A DNA stretch of 27,927 nucleotides from an uncultured Candidatus Saccharibacteria bacterium (lineage in GTDB: Bacteria > Patescibacteriota > Saccharimonadia > Saccharimonadales > Saccharimonadaceae): positions 1 to 27,927 of the forward strand of contig CAQOWG010000012.1 of NCBI GenBank assembly GCA_948851665.1, in the 5' to 3' direction. Of this stretch, positions 21,106 to 27,927 are shown piece by piece (position 1 is the first letter of the stretch; each line of letters opens with the position of its first letter). The position numbers were made by a program, and so were the translations under genes. The notes under the pieces were generated by a model. It was not told the DNA's origin, did no database searches, and worked only from the letters and a program-made list of their open reading frames with translations.

Positions 21106-23361
21106 CTAAACTTTATTAATCACCGGAATCACAATCGGCGTATGCCCTGTCGCATCAAACAAGATATGCGTCACATCTTCCTTGATTTCCTCTTTTAGAG
21201 CCTTAAGATCGGTATCATTATTACCGACATCTTTCTCAGTTCGCACCCGCAGATAGTGTCGAATTTTTGCCACCAATTCTTCCGAATTATCCAAATAGAT
21301 GAAAGCTCGCGACACAATATCTGGCGTCTTGATCAAGCGATTCGTCTTCTTTGACAGCGTCAGCACAATTACGAAAATCCCTTCCCGCGAGATATGGATC
21401 CGGTCTTTCACCACTGCTTCATGTACCGGTTTATCAGCATCATCAAACAACTTATTCCCCACCGGAATTCGCCCATTTTTACGAATCGTCTGGTCCGGCA
21501 TCAATTCCACAACATCACCATCATCCGTCACTAGAATCCGCTTCCGATCCAATCCCACCACGTTCTCTGCCATTTCTGCATTATGCTCCAACATATAGAA
21601 CTCACCGTGATATGGGATATAATTCTTCGGCCGCGTCCGCTCCACAAATTGCACATGATCTTCATAATAGGCGTGCCCCGAAAGGTGCAACGGTCCAAGA
21701 TTTGTAATGTGCGACTTACCATTCTGAATCACCCCTGCCCCCTCACGCAGCAAACCATCCACCGTATTAACCACATGCGGTTCATTACCTGGAATTGGAT
21801 TACTCGAGAAGACAATCACATCGCTCGATTTAATCTTGATATATTTATGTGCCCCTGACACCATCCGGTTCAAAACCGCGTTCAATTCACCTTGCGAACC
21901 AGTACAAACCACCGTCACCTTATCATCTGGCAACTTCACGATGTCTTCCATTTTCATAATCGTATCCTTCGGTACCTTAATCACCCCAGTCCGAAGCGCT
22001 ACCTCAACGTTATTAATCATCGAAAAACCTGCAAACGCTACCTTGCGACCCCGCTTCGCTGCTTCGCTCAAGATTAATTCAATCCTTTTAATTTGGCTCG
22101 AGAAACAGCTCACGATCACCCGCCCGGTCGCATAGTGGTCCATCACTCGACCAAGGTTCTCGCCTACGTCATATTCCGAATGCGGATGTCGCCCCGGCGA
22201 GTCGATATTCGTCGACTCATTCAACATCACCGCAATTCCCTCTTTCTTCACAATCTCATCAATCCGCTCATAGTCAGCCTGTACTCCTAGTGGTCGCTCC
22301 TCGTGCCGCCAGTCACCCGACAAATAGACTACACCGTTCGGCGTTCGTACCACAATCGCCGCGTTCCCTGGGATTGAATGTAAAGTATGAATAAATTCCA
22401 CACTCAAATGCTCACTCACCTTAATAATCTCATGCTTGAACGGATCCACTGCGTTATAATTCAACTCCGGCACATCATCAAGCTCTGCCATCTGCTTCTC
22501 AATCATTCCAATCGTGAAAGCCGTCGCATAAATCGGTGTTAACGGATTGAACTTCGGCAATAAATGCCGGCACGCCCCAATGTGGTCCAAATGCGCATGC
22601 GTAAAGCAAATCGCCTTCACCTTATCTTTATTATCCTCGAGGTATTGAATATCCGGCACCATGTAATTCACCCCTGGATAATCCGCCCCTGCGAACAACG
22701 TTCCCATATCCACCACGATCATCTCGCTCTTATACTCAATAATCGTCATGTTCTTACCGATACCAAACTCGCCTACGCCACCCATCGGGATAATTCGCAC
22801 CGCCTCCGGATCTGGCCGCGCTGCCTTCAGCTGTGCATTCGTCACTTGCTTACCGTCATAGCCATTGTAACGGCTCTTATTGACTGGCACACCGATAATA
22901 TGCTGCGTTGCCTGCATGTTCACGTCCTGCGACAGCATTCGTTGATGATGCACCATCTCCCCCTTGCGCACCGTCACACCCAAGCCCGCCCGCTTGCTAG
23001 CGGTTTTCGACGCCTGAGCGCCACCCGAAGCATCATGATTGCTCCTATTGGATACTTTCCCACGCCCCGCCGTACCACGGCTCTCCGCGCCTTTTGCGCC
23101 TCTCGAGGCGGTTTTTTGGCCCCTTAGAGGTACATCTCGAGTAGCCTTTTTTGCCCCCTGTGACGCGCGTGCAGCCCCTTTGGCGCCTTTTCTCACCAAA
23201 CCCGCATCCTTGCCCCCCTCGGCAAAATTCGAATTAAAATTGCGCTTCTGGGCCTCTTCAAATTGTTTTTTTATATCTGGCAACCGTTCATCCCGCATTT
23301 TCATCAAACGAGCACGGCGCTCTGATTCCTTACTATTAACCATAATTTTATTATTCTCCAT
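21106..23361 (-). CDS. rnj: Ribonuclease J with long basic N-terminal extension
   Basis: This beta-CASP metallo-ribonuclease is involved in mRNA decay and 5'-to-3' or endonucleolytic processing. The core begins near residue 185 (EAVRIIPMGGVGEFGIGKNM), with the zinc motif THAHLDH (254-260), LSGDWRHEE, the beta-CASP and a C-terminal domain, giving a normal core of about 565 residues. Before it is an extra stretch of roughly 180 residues, rich in K, R, G, A and S (repeated KGAKGAARASQGAKKA-type runs), which should be disordered and could bind RNA or ribosomes. A TGATATAAT promoter with TTGTAA -35 lies upstream. A run of Gs directly before the ATG makes the ribosome site unusual. Confidence 0.92.
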   Translation of the reverse strand: MENNKIMVNSKESERRARLMKMRDERLPDIKKQFEEAQKRNFNSNFAEGGKDAGLVRKGAKGAARASQGAKKATRDVPLRGQKTASRGAKGAESRGTAGRGKVSNRSNHDASGGAQASKTASKRAGLGVTVRKGEMVHHQRMLSQDVNMQATQHIIGVPVNKSRYNGYDGKQVTNAQLKAARPDPEAVRIIPMGGVGEFGIGKNMTIIEYKSEMIVVDMGTLFAGADYPGVNYMVPDIQYLEDNKDKVKAICFTHAHLDHIGACRHLLPKFNPLTPIYATAFTIGMIEKQMAELDDVPELNYNAVDPFKHEIIKVSEHLSVEFIHTLHSIPGNAAIVVRTPNGVVYLSGDWRHEERPLGVQADYERIDEIVKKEGIAVMLNESTNIDSPGRHPHSEYDVGENLGRVMDHYATGRVIVSCFSSQIKRIELILSEAAKRGRKVAFAGFSMINNVEVALRTGVIKVPKDTIMKMEDIVKLPDDKVTVVCTGSQGELNAVLNRMVSGAHKYIKIKSSDVIVFSSNPIPGNEPHVVNTVDGLLREGAGVIQNGKSHITNLGPLHLSGHAYYEDHVQFVERTRPKNYIPYHGEFYMLEHNAEMAENVVGLDRKRILVTDDGDVVELMPDQTIRKNGRIPVGNKLFDDADKPVHEAVVKDRIHISREGIFVIVLTLSKKTNRLIKTPDIVSRAFIYLDNSEELVAKIRHYLRVRTEKDVGNNDTDLKALKEEIKEDVTHILFDATGHTPIVIPVINKV

Positions 23362-23391
23362 CCCCCCCTAAAAAGTATTTAAGCTATCTCT

Positions 23392-23419
23392 ATTATATCA
23401 AAAAATCACCATTTTACAA
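23392..23419 (-). promoter_or_regulatory. Promoter of the RNase J gene
   Basis: On the minus strand this is TTGTAA, 16 bases, TATAAT preceded by TGA. It is divergent from the plus-strand promoter at 23480. Confidence 0.6.
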
Positions 23420-23479
23420 GATTTTTGTGCCAAAAATCATCCCTACCCCTGTTTTCTCACAGTCAAAAGCCAAAATACC

Positions 23480-23508
23480 TTGACTTACTAACATTTCTAT
23501 GATACAAT
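23480..23508 (+). promoter_or_regulatory. Promoter of the plus-strand membrane protein
   Basis: TTGACT, 17 bases, TACAAT. The leader is about 65 nt and ends in AAGGAGGA before the ATG. Confidence 0.75.
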
Positions 23509-23580
23509 AGAAAGAGTAGCCAGCCATTTTGTTGCTTAAAATCAAGCACCTTAAAAATCCATTCCGAAGGAGGAATCACC

Positions 23581-24306
23581 ATGATAAGACGACTCAGTAA
23601 TACAGTATCCTACATCGCCCTAGTCATTGTTTCCGTAACCACGGCAGTGATCTGGGTTTTTACCTATTTCTACCTCCAGAAGCTGATGACCACACACTGT
23701 CCCGACCTCTGGGAATTTATGAACAGAGATTCTAACCAATATACACCGTGCGAGTTCATCATTTGCTTTATTCTGGCGTCCATCTTCATGGTGGTATTAT
23801 ATGGTATCACATTTGGCTGTTTTGCCATACTCTTGTTCGCTACCTGTCATCTGTTAGGGCGCCATATCGCCCATTCATTCGACCGGTACCCCAAGAGCTA
23901 TTCTATCAGCCACAATGGACACACCAATGATGAGCGCCGCAACTCAACACAACTGGCATTTGCATATTATCACGCATACACAGTGAAGATCGAACTCAGT
24001 TTTGAGGAAGTACAGCGCATCCTTAACTGCTTGAGATTTAACTCTAAGGTGTACTACGACTTTCCCAAAAGTTTCTTAATGCCGGATAACGTCTCTTGGT
24101 TATGGCCCAGAATCTCCCTTCATACGGTGCGTTGCATCGCAAGAGAGATAGAAAAGGGCGGGATCGTACTCTTAACCTACAAGTATGCCCACCCCAAGAA
24201 AGACTCCATCCGACGCACCGACGCCATCGTTCGCATTATAGGAAATCTCCAACACGATACCTATGCCAGCGATGACGTCTTGATTAGTTTCGTCAACAGG
24301 GACTAA
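23581..24306 (+). CDS. Unrecognised two-helix membrane protein
   Basis: This 241-residue protein has two hydrophobic segments (about 10-34 and 57-92) and a cytosolic C-terminal domain of about 140 residues (LSFEEVQRILNCL, then SLHTVRCIAREIEKGGIVLLTYKY). I do not recognise it. It is the only convincing plus-strand protein gene in the window and carries its own full set of signals: promoter, AAGGAGG and terminator. It sits between the divergent RNase J gene and the convergent parB. This self-contained layout suggests an independently acquired gene. The hydrophilic domain could be a small regulatory or nucleic-acid-binding fold, but nothing supports a specific role. Confidence 0.65.
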   Translation: MIRRLSNTVSYIALVIVSVTTAVIWVFTYFYLQKLMTTHCPDLWEFMNRDSNQYTPCEFIICFILASIFMVVLYGITFGCFAILLFATCHLLGRHIAHSFDRYPKSYSISHNGHTNDERRNSTQLAFAYYHAYTVKIELSFEEVQRILNCLRFNSKVYYDFPKSFLMPDNVSWLWPRISLHTVRCIAREIEKGGIVLLTYKYAHPKKDSIRRTDAIVRIIGNLQHDTYASDDVLISFVNRD

Positions 24307-24324
24307 TCACAAATGCTGACTACG

Positions 24325-24356
24325 AAGCCCCGGCATGAATTTGTCGGGGGCTTTTT
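24325..24356 (+). terminator. Intrinsic terminator after the plus-strand gene
   Basis: AAGCCCC (24325-24331) pairs with GGGGCTT (24347-24353), followed by a T-run. Confidence 0.8.
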
Positions 24357-24368
24357 ATGCAAAAACTT

Positions 24369-25223
24369 TTATTCACCCAAAACCTTCAACAGTTTCTGAA
24401 ATTCCCCATCATTCTTTGCGCTTAGTGTCACGCTTCGTCCTCGAATCCGTACTTCCACCCCAAATTTCCTCCCCAACTTTGCCTCTTCCTTCAGAAACTC
24501 ATTTACTTTCACTGCGCGGGTTGAACTCTTTTTCTTGTTCTCGGCAATATATTGCTCAACTTTTCGTGCCGACCAACCACCTTCAATCATTTTTGGCAAA
24601 ATCTCATGAATCTGCTCCGGATCCAGCGTAATCAGCGGTCGCATCGGCCCTTCCATCAGATGATGTTCCTGCATCGCGCGTTTCGCTTCATCTGGCAATT
24701 TCAAAAGCCTCATCGTGTTCTGAATGCTCGATGAACTCTTCCCTACTCGCTCACCAATCTGCTTATCGGTCAGATTGAACTGTTCTTTCAGCTTCGCGTA
24801 AGCCGTCGCCAGTTCAATCGGATTCAAATCTTCCCGCTGCGCATTCTCGATAATCGAAAGTTCCAGTTTATTCTGCGCATCTAACGTCCGTACAATCGCC
24901 GGAATTGTCTCCATCTCCGCAATCTGTGAAGCCCGGTAACGCCGTTCCCCTGCTACAATCTGGTATTTCTTCCCCACTTTTACTACCACAATTGGCTGCA
25001 AAACTCCATGTTCCTGAATCGACGCCGCCAGCTCCTCTAGCGCTACCTTGTCAAAGTGTTTACGCGGCTGCCCCTCATCACGCACTATGTCTTCAAGTTT
25101 CAGCTCTCTCAGCTCCGAAACCTTCCCGTCCACCTCGCTGGTCACGTCAAACTCTTCCGCTATCACATCGGTCGGGATCAAACTCTCAAAACCTCGGCCC
25201 AACCCTTTTGCTTTTGCCACCAT
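24369..25223 (-). CDS. parB: Chromosome-partitioning protein ParB
   Basis: This centromere-binding CTPase spreads from parS sites. From ATG 25223 it has 284 residues: GRGFESLIP at the N-terminus, the CTP-binding ParB/Srx domain with GQPRKHFD and HGVLQPIVV, box II GERRYRAS, then the helix-turn-helix (IGERVGKSSSSIQNTMRLL) and a C-terminal dimer domain. The parA TGA overlaps this ATG (TGATG); an in-frame TTG one codon earlier is less likely. I did not find a canonical parS palindrome (GTTTCACGTGAAAC) in the window. It is coupled to parA, as in chromosomal loci usually near the origin. Confidence 0.94.
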   Translation of the reverse strand: MVAKAKGLGRGFESLIPTDVIAEEFDVTSEVDGKVSELRELKLEDIVRDEGQPRKHFDKVALEELAASIQEHGVLQPIVVVKVGKKYQIVAGERRYRASQIAEMETIPAIVRTLDAQNKLELSIIENAQREDLNPIELATAYAKLKEQFNLTDKQIGERVGKSSSSIQNTMRLLKLPDEAKRAMQEHHLMEGPMRPLITLDPEQIHEILPKMIEGGWSARKVEQYIAENKKKSSTRAVKVNEFLKEEAKLGRKFGVEVRIRGRSVTLSAKNDGEFQKLLKVLGE

Positions 25224-25987
25224 CAATTCGTCCTTTCCTCTACTTCGCGCGCTAGCGCTTTATATGCCTTCGCTCCCTTGCTAAACTTATCATAATCTCC
25301 AACCGGCACTCCATGGCTCGGTGCCTCTGCCACGCGTACATTCCGCGGGATCGTCGCCTCAAATACTTTGTCCTTAAAATACTTTCTTAACTCCGCCATC
25401 ACCTCAGTACTCAAACTTGTCCGCCTATCATACATCGTCGCCACCACCCCCAGCAACTTCAAATCCGGATTCATCGCTTTCTTCACCATCGACATACTCT
25501 CAAGTAGCTGCGCCACCCCTTCCAGCGCATAAAATTCCGTCTGTACTGGCAAAATCAAATAATCCGCCGCAATCATCCCATTTACCGTGAGGAGCGACAA
25601 ACTCGGTGGCGAATCAATAATTACATAATCATAATCCCCATCCACGCTCCGAATTGCCTGTCTTAGCATCGTGAATTTTTGCTTCATCCCCGCCATTTCC
25701 ACTTCAGCATTCGCCAGCTGCGATGTCGTCGGCGCAATATCAAGATTCTTAAATTCAGTCGTTTGAATAATATCTTTCAAGCTCGTCACCCCCAGCATCA
25801 CTTCTGTCAAACTCGCTTCCAAATTCGCCTTATCCACCCCTAAACCAGACGAGGCATTCCCCTGTGGATCGGCATCGACCAAAAGCACCCGATTTTTATC
25901 CTTTGCCAGAAAATACCCCAGGTTCACTGAAGTTGTGGTTTTGCCCACGCCACCCTTTTGGTTCGTAATACAAATCACCTTCGCCAT
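25223..25987 (-). CDS. parA: Chromosome-partitioning ATPase ParA
   Basis: This deviant-Walker ATPase drives ParB-parS movement. From ATG 25987 (MAKVICITNQ) it has 254 residues with KGGVGKTT (11-18), DADPQGNASSGLG, and the IIDSPPSLSLLT Walker B region. The short N-terminus, without a helix-turn-helix, is of the chromosomal Soj type rather than the plasmid type. An ATG four codons upstream overlaps the -10 box TATAAT and is rejected. The chosen start lies 10 nt after TGCTATAAT, again a very short leader. The first gene of the parA-parB pair. Confidence 0.94.
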   Translation of the reverse strand: MAKVICITNQKGGVGKTTTSVNLGYFLAKDKNRVLLVDADPQGNASSGLGVDKANLEASLTEVMLGVTSLKDIIQTTEFKNLDIAPTTSQLANAEVEMAGMKQKFTMLRQAIRSVDGDYDYVIIDSPPSLSLLTVNGMIAADYLILPVQTEFYALEGVAQLLESMSMVKKAMNPDLKLLGVVATMYDRRTSLSTEVMAELRKYFKDKVFEATIPRNVRVAEAPSHGVPVGDYDKFSKGAKAYKALAREVEERTN

Positions 25988-25997
25988 AACTATTACC

Positions 25998-26006
25998 ATT
26001 ATAGCA
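25998..26006 (-). promoter_or_regulatory. Extended -10 promoter of parAB
   Basis: TGCTATAAT on the minus strand, 10 nt before the parA ATG. Confidence 0.5.
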
Positions 26007-26020
26007 CAATTTAGCGTTCT

Positions 26021-26947
26021 TTATATAAACATCACCACTAAACCAACAATGCTAAGTAGGATGCAAGTCACTTTCTGTAGCACCATCTTTCTGCTCAAAT
26101 CTTCCTTAAAATATTTTGGTAAGAATCTCATCCCCAATACCCCCAATACAAATACAAAAGCCCCTTGAAATCCATTTAAAATGCTCGCCAGTGCAACCGG
26201 AATAATTGTCGCAGAGAAATTCATCAAGAATACTGCCACCAAATTTATCACCTCGTTTGCGATATTAATCGAGATATATTTATTCCCGTTATTCTTTATC
26301 GCCATCAAAAAAGTTTCTCTATAACTTTTGCACCCCAAAAGCACCATCCCAATCAAAATCAGCCCTATTTGATAGCAAAAGGCGCATGATTCATACGAAC
26401 TCTCCTTCGTTGCAGCGTTGAATAACACATAATACCCAGCATAGCATAATGATGATAGCATCATCAAAATCAACGCCCTTATTCTATTTTTATTACCTTT
26501 CTTTGCTCCGAAATCCCACGATACTAAAATTGCCGATAACATAATAATCGCCGCGCCTATCAGTTGTGGCATCGAAAGAGTTTCATGGAAGAACATCAGC
26601 GCCAACAAATAAGTAAAAACCGGTATCATCTGAAACATGATCACCACTACGGATGTATCATTTTGATCTAATGCTCGGAAGTAAAAATATATCGCCAGCG
26701 CACTCGCAACCGCTGACAACAATATCATAATTAAAGAAAACCAGTTTACCGATATCCAACCCTGAAACATGCTCGCAATTAACCAAATAGGTAACAGGAC
26801 TACCCCAGCCACCAGCGTTGAAAATATCATCAAAGTTTTGATACTTTTGCCCGCTTCGTCAATTCCACTAACCAAAAACTTATCAATATGATTTGTGATT
26901 GCCCATAAGAGCGACGCCAATATTGCAAGACTAACTGCTAAAAACAT
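26021..26947 (-). CDS. EamA/DMT-superfamily transporter
   Basis: This 308-residue protein has ten predicted membrane helices in two five-helix halves, the drug/metabolite transporter plan. The first half has LWAITNHIDKFL near the N-terminus and a FRALDQNDTSVVVIMFQMIPVFTYLLALMFFHE stretch. The second half repeats the order with SATIIPVALASILNGFQGAFVFVLGVLG. The substrate is unknown; relatives export amino acids or other metabolites. Codons are much richer in A/T than in parAB or rplU on either side, which suggests recent acquisition. AAGGTGG directly follows the rplU terminator stem and precedes the ATG by four bases, so it may be read through from rplU. Confidence 0.8.
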   Translation of the reverse strand: MFLAVSLAILASLLWAITNHIDKFLVSGIDEAGKSIKTLMIFSTLVAGVVLLPIWLIASMFQGWISVNWFSLIMILLSAVASALAIYFYFRALDQNDTSVVVIMFQMIPVFTYLLALMFFHETLSMPQLIGAAIIMLSAILVSWDFGAKKGNKNRIRALILMMLSSLCYAGYYVLFNAATKESSYESCAFCYQIGLILIGMVLLGCKSYRETFLMAIKNNGNKYISINIANEVINLVAVFLMNFSATIIPVALASILNGFQGAFVFVLGVLGMRFLPKYFKEDLSRKMVLQKVTCILLSIVGLVVMFI

Positions 26948-26956
26948 AATTCCACC

Positions 26957-26991
26957 TTTTTAAAGCCACCGTCCTGCGGTGGCTTTAAAAA
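26957..26991 (-). terminator. Perfect hairpin after rplU
   Basis: A 15-bp perfect stem with a 5-nt loop (TTTTTAAAGCCACCG, TCCTG), A/T-rich at the base, four bases past the rplU stop. It is usable in either direction. Confidence 0.75.
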
Positions 26992-26994
26992 CTT

Positions 26995-27303
26995 TTACCC
27001 GATCTTCACGATTTCGATCAAGCTATATTTCTGACGATGCCCAGTTTCTTTATGGACACGTTTCTTGGAGTGGTAGCGAATCACGCGCAATTTTTCGCCC
27101 GCGACTTTTTCTTCCACGACTTTCGCCGAAACTTTCACTCCCTTGACTTCTGGCGTACCAACAGTAGTTTTATCGCCATCAATCACAAGTAGGGCGCCAG
27201 TTTCGAGCTCTTTAGTTCCTGCCGGAAGGAGGTCCACCCGGAGGGTCTCTTTCTCTTCGACCAGATATTGTTTCCCGCCGATGAGTACAACTGCTTTCTT
27301 CAT
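26995..27303 (-). CDS. rplU: 50S ribosomal protein bL21
   Basis: This 102-residue ribosomal protein binds 23S rRNA. The start KKAVVLIGGKQYLVEE and the C-terminal VIRYHSKKRVHKETGHRQKYSLIEI are the typical bL21 pattern (the family ends with KRR..HRQ..T.v.I). rpmA, the usual next gene, is absent; a terminator and an unrelated transporter follow. AAGGG precedes the ATG. Upstream is a good promoter whose -35 straddles the edge of the duplicated retroelement variable region, leaving only 57 bp of native upstream sequence. Confidence 0.95.
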   Translation of the reverse strand: MKKAVVLIGGKQYLVEEKETLRVDLLPAGTKELETGALLVIDGDKTTVGTPEVKGVKVSAKVVEEKVAGEKLRVIRYHSKKRVHKETGHRQKYSLIEIVKIG

Positions 27304-27333
27304 ATTTTCCCTTTAGTTTAATAACTACCCCTC

Positions 27334-27362
27334 ATTCTATCAAATTTCCTTCCCTTTGTCAA
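27334..27362 (-). promoter_or_regulatory. rplU promoter at the VR-copy junction
   Basis: On the minus strand this is TTGACA, 17 bases, TAGAAT with TGA before it. The first two bases of the -35 (TT) are the first two bases of the VR copy (27361-27362), so the insertion either kept or rebuilt the -35. Confidence 0.65.
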
Positions 27363-27581
27363 TCAGCTTGCTAACTTCCCCCTTAACTTCCTGCGTACCG
27401 GGTACTACAATTACTCCGACGGTAAGGTCTACTCTCGCACGACGGATGGCCGCTGGTGGTTCGCTACTCGTGGCTCTGCGACGCATGCTATCACCCTGTA
27501 CACGGATACCACGTATGTCTACCCGCAATACAGCAACTATCGCGGACACGGCTTTGCGGTGCGCTGTGTCGCTCGTTAGCT
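27361..27581 (+). repeat. Exact 221-bp copy of the DGR variable region
   Basis: This is identical, base for base by eye, to the reverse complement of 8912-9132. It includes all adenine-derived changes, both non-adenine changes and 27 bp of target-gene sequence upstream of the TR-homologous part. It therefore derives from VR1 and not directly from the template. The reading frame has no start codon (upstream stop at 27322) and the copy lacks the last 13 bp of TR/VR homology and the hairpin. It is a VR fragment without a gene. Confidence 0.95.
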
Positions 27582-27623
27582 GTACCATAAAATTGGGCCA
27601 GTAACTACTAGAATGAACAATTT

Positions 27624-27927
27624 TTAAAAAATGTACATTACAATTTGGGCATTCACCCCTGTTATCATTTGGCAAAACCTTAACACTGTGTTAAAGTTTT
27701 GCGCTACGCAGCGCAGAGCAAAGCCGGCGCCACGGGAAGTGTTAATCTGGGCGTAGACATTACCGGGCCACGTACTCAGGTAGCGCCCGTAGGTAGCGGA
27801 ACCAGCTGTACCAGCCCACCAGTAGCCATCCGCCGTACGTGCGTGGAGGTAGCCGTAGGAATGGCGGTAGAGGCCAGTACGCAGGAACTGGAGAGGCCAA
27901 GAGTTAAACAGTCCGGAAGGCATGAAA
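27624..27927 (-). CDS. Second FISUMP/DGR-target-like protein, partial (runs off window)
   Basis: This is the C-terminal end of a protein related to the DGR target: WPLQFLRTG, ADGYWWAGTAGSATYGRYL and GAGFALRCVAQ align with the VR1 protein's FPLNFLRTG, DGRWWFATRGSATHAITL and GHGFAVRCVAR. At the DNA level it differs from the local TR at many non-A positions, so this TR did not write it. Its variable codons (Y, R, H, L, S) fall where TR has AAY, so a different template, or an old frozen copy, is likely. After the CVA motif it reads on for 25 residues through a hairpin. The 5' end lies outside the window. Confidence 0.75.
   Translation of the reverse strand, partial: FMPSGLFNSWPLQFLRTGLYRHSYGYLHARTADGYWWAGTAGSATYGRYLSTWPGNVYAQINTSRGAGFALRCVAQNFNTVLRFCQMITGVNAQIVMYIF
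27673..27701 (-). other. Hairpin just after the second FISUMP variable domain
   Basis: CAAAACCTTAACAC-T-GTGTTAAAGTTTTG is a 14-bp stem with one mismatch and almost no loop. It follows the conserved CVA codons as the VR1 hairpin follows its TAG, so it may be the homing hairpin of a second target. A simple terminator is the alternative. Confidence 0.5.

Noticed and set aside
27340..27675. Minus-strand 111-codon frame across the VR copy, with a CPNC motif near its start
   Set aside because: Most of it is the antisense of the VR copy, so the frame is a by-product of the duplicated sequence. The CPNC has no partner cysteine pair.

Overview
The window looks like a piece of a Candidate Phyla Radiation genome, most likely Saccharibacteria (TM7). 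This is inferred from three things: the secreted FISUMP-domain proteins with a CPRGW.LP motif, a thinned-out division and cell-wall cluster without mur ligases, and a retroelement that diversifies a surface protein. The standard code fits, because TGA is used as a stop. Almost every gene lies on the minus strand, so gene order is described below from high to low coordinates.

Right end (27927 to 20500): a partial second FISUMP protein; an exact 221-bp copy of the retroelement's variable region; rplU; an EamA-type transporter; parA-parB; a lone plus-strand membrane protein with its own promoter and terminator; an RNase J with a long basic N-terminal extension; and a small coiled-coil membrane protein. 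Middle (20500 to 13270): clpC under a CIRCE-like operator, then clpP and rnhA in an overlapping operon; a signal-peptide protein with a VPATG sortase-like tail; a possible 36-codon ORF; a CYTH-fold protein; a KwaB-like (DUF4868) protein; and an unrecognised protein.

Left (12740 to 1): the dcw cluster in the order rsmH - small ORF - structured RNA - ftsL-like - [retroelement] - ftsI - mraY - ftsW - murG - ftsQ-like. The main discovery is a complete diversity-generating retroelement (DGR) between ftsL and ftsI. It has a secreted FISUMP target whose last 63 codons are the variable region (VR), an accessory protein (possible MutS-I-like N-terminus plus Avd-like C-terminus), a DGR-type reverse transcriptase, and a template repeat (TR) on the opposite strand. 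By eye, TR and VR align over 207 bp without gaps. They differ at 19 positions, and 17 of these are at template adenines. The TR appears to be its own transcription unit, with an extended -10 promoter, a structured leader and an intrinsic terminator that converges on the RT gene.

How the parts fit: the RT would copy the TR RNA with errors at adenines and overwrite the 3' end of the target gene. This would vary the exposed tip of a secreted adhesin-like protein in what is probably an epibiotic cell, while the surrounding genes build the septum. Many promoters share TGnTATAAT. In several cases this lies 6 nt (or 10 nt) before the ATG, which suggests leaderless mRNAs. Family calls come from reading motifs, not from database searches.
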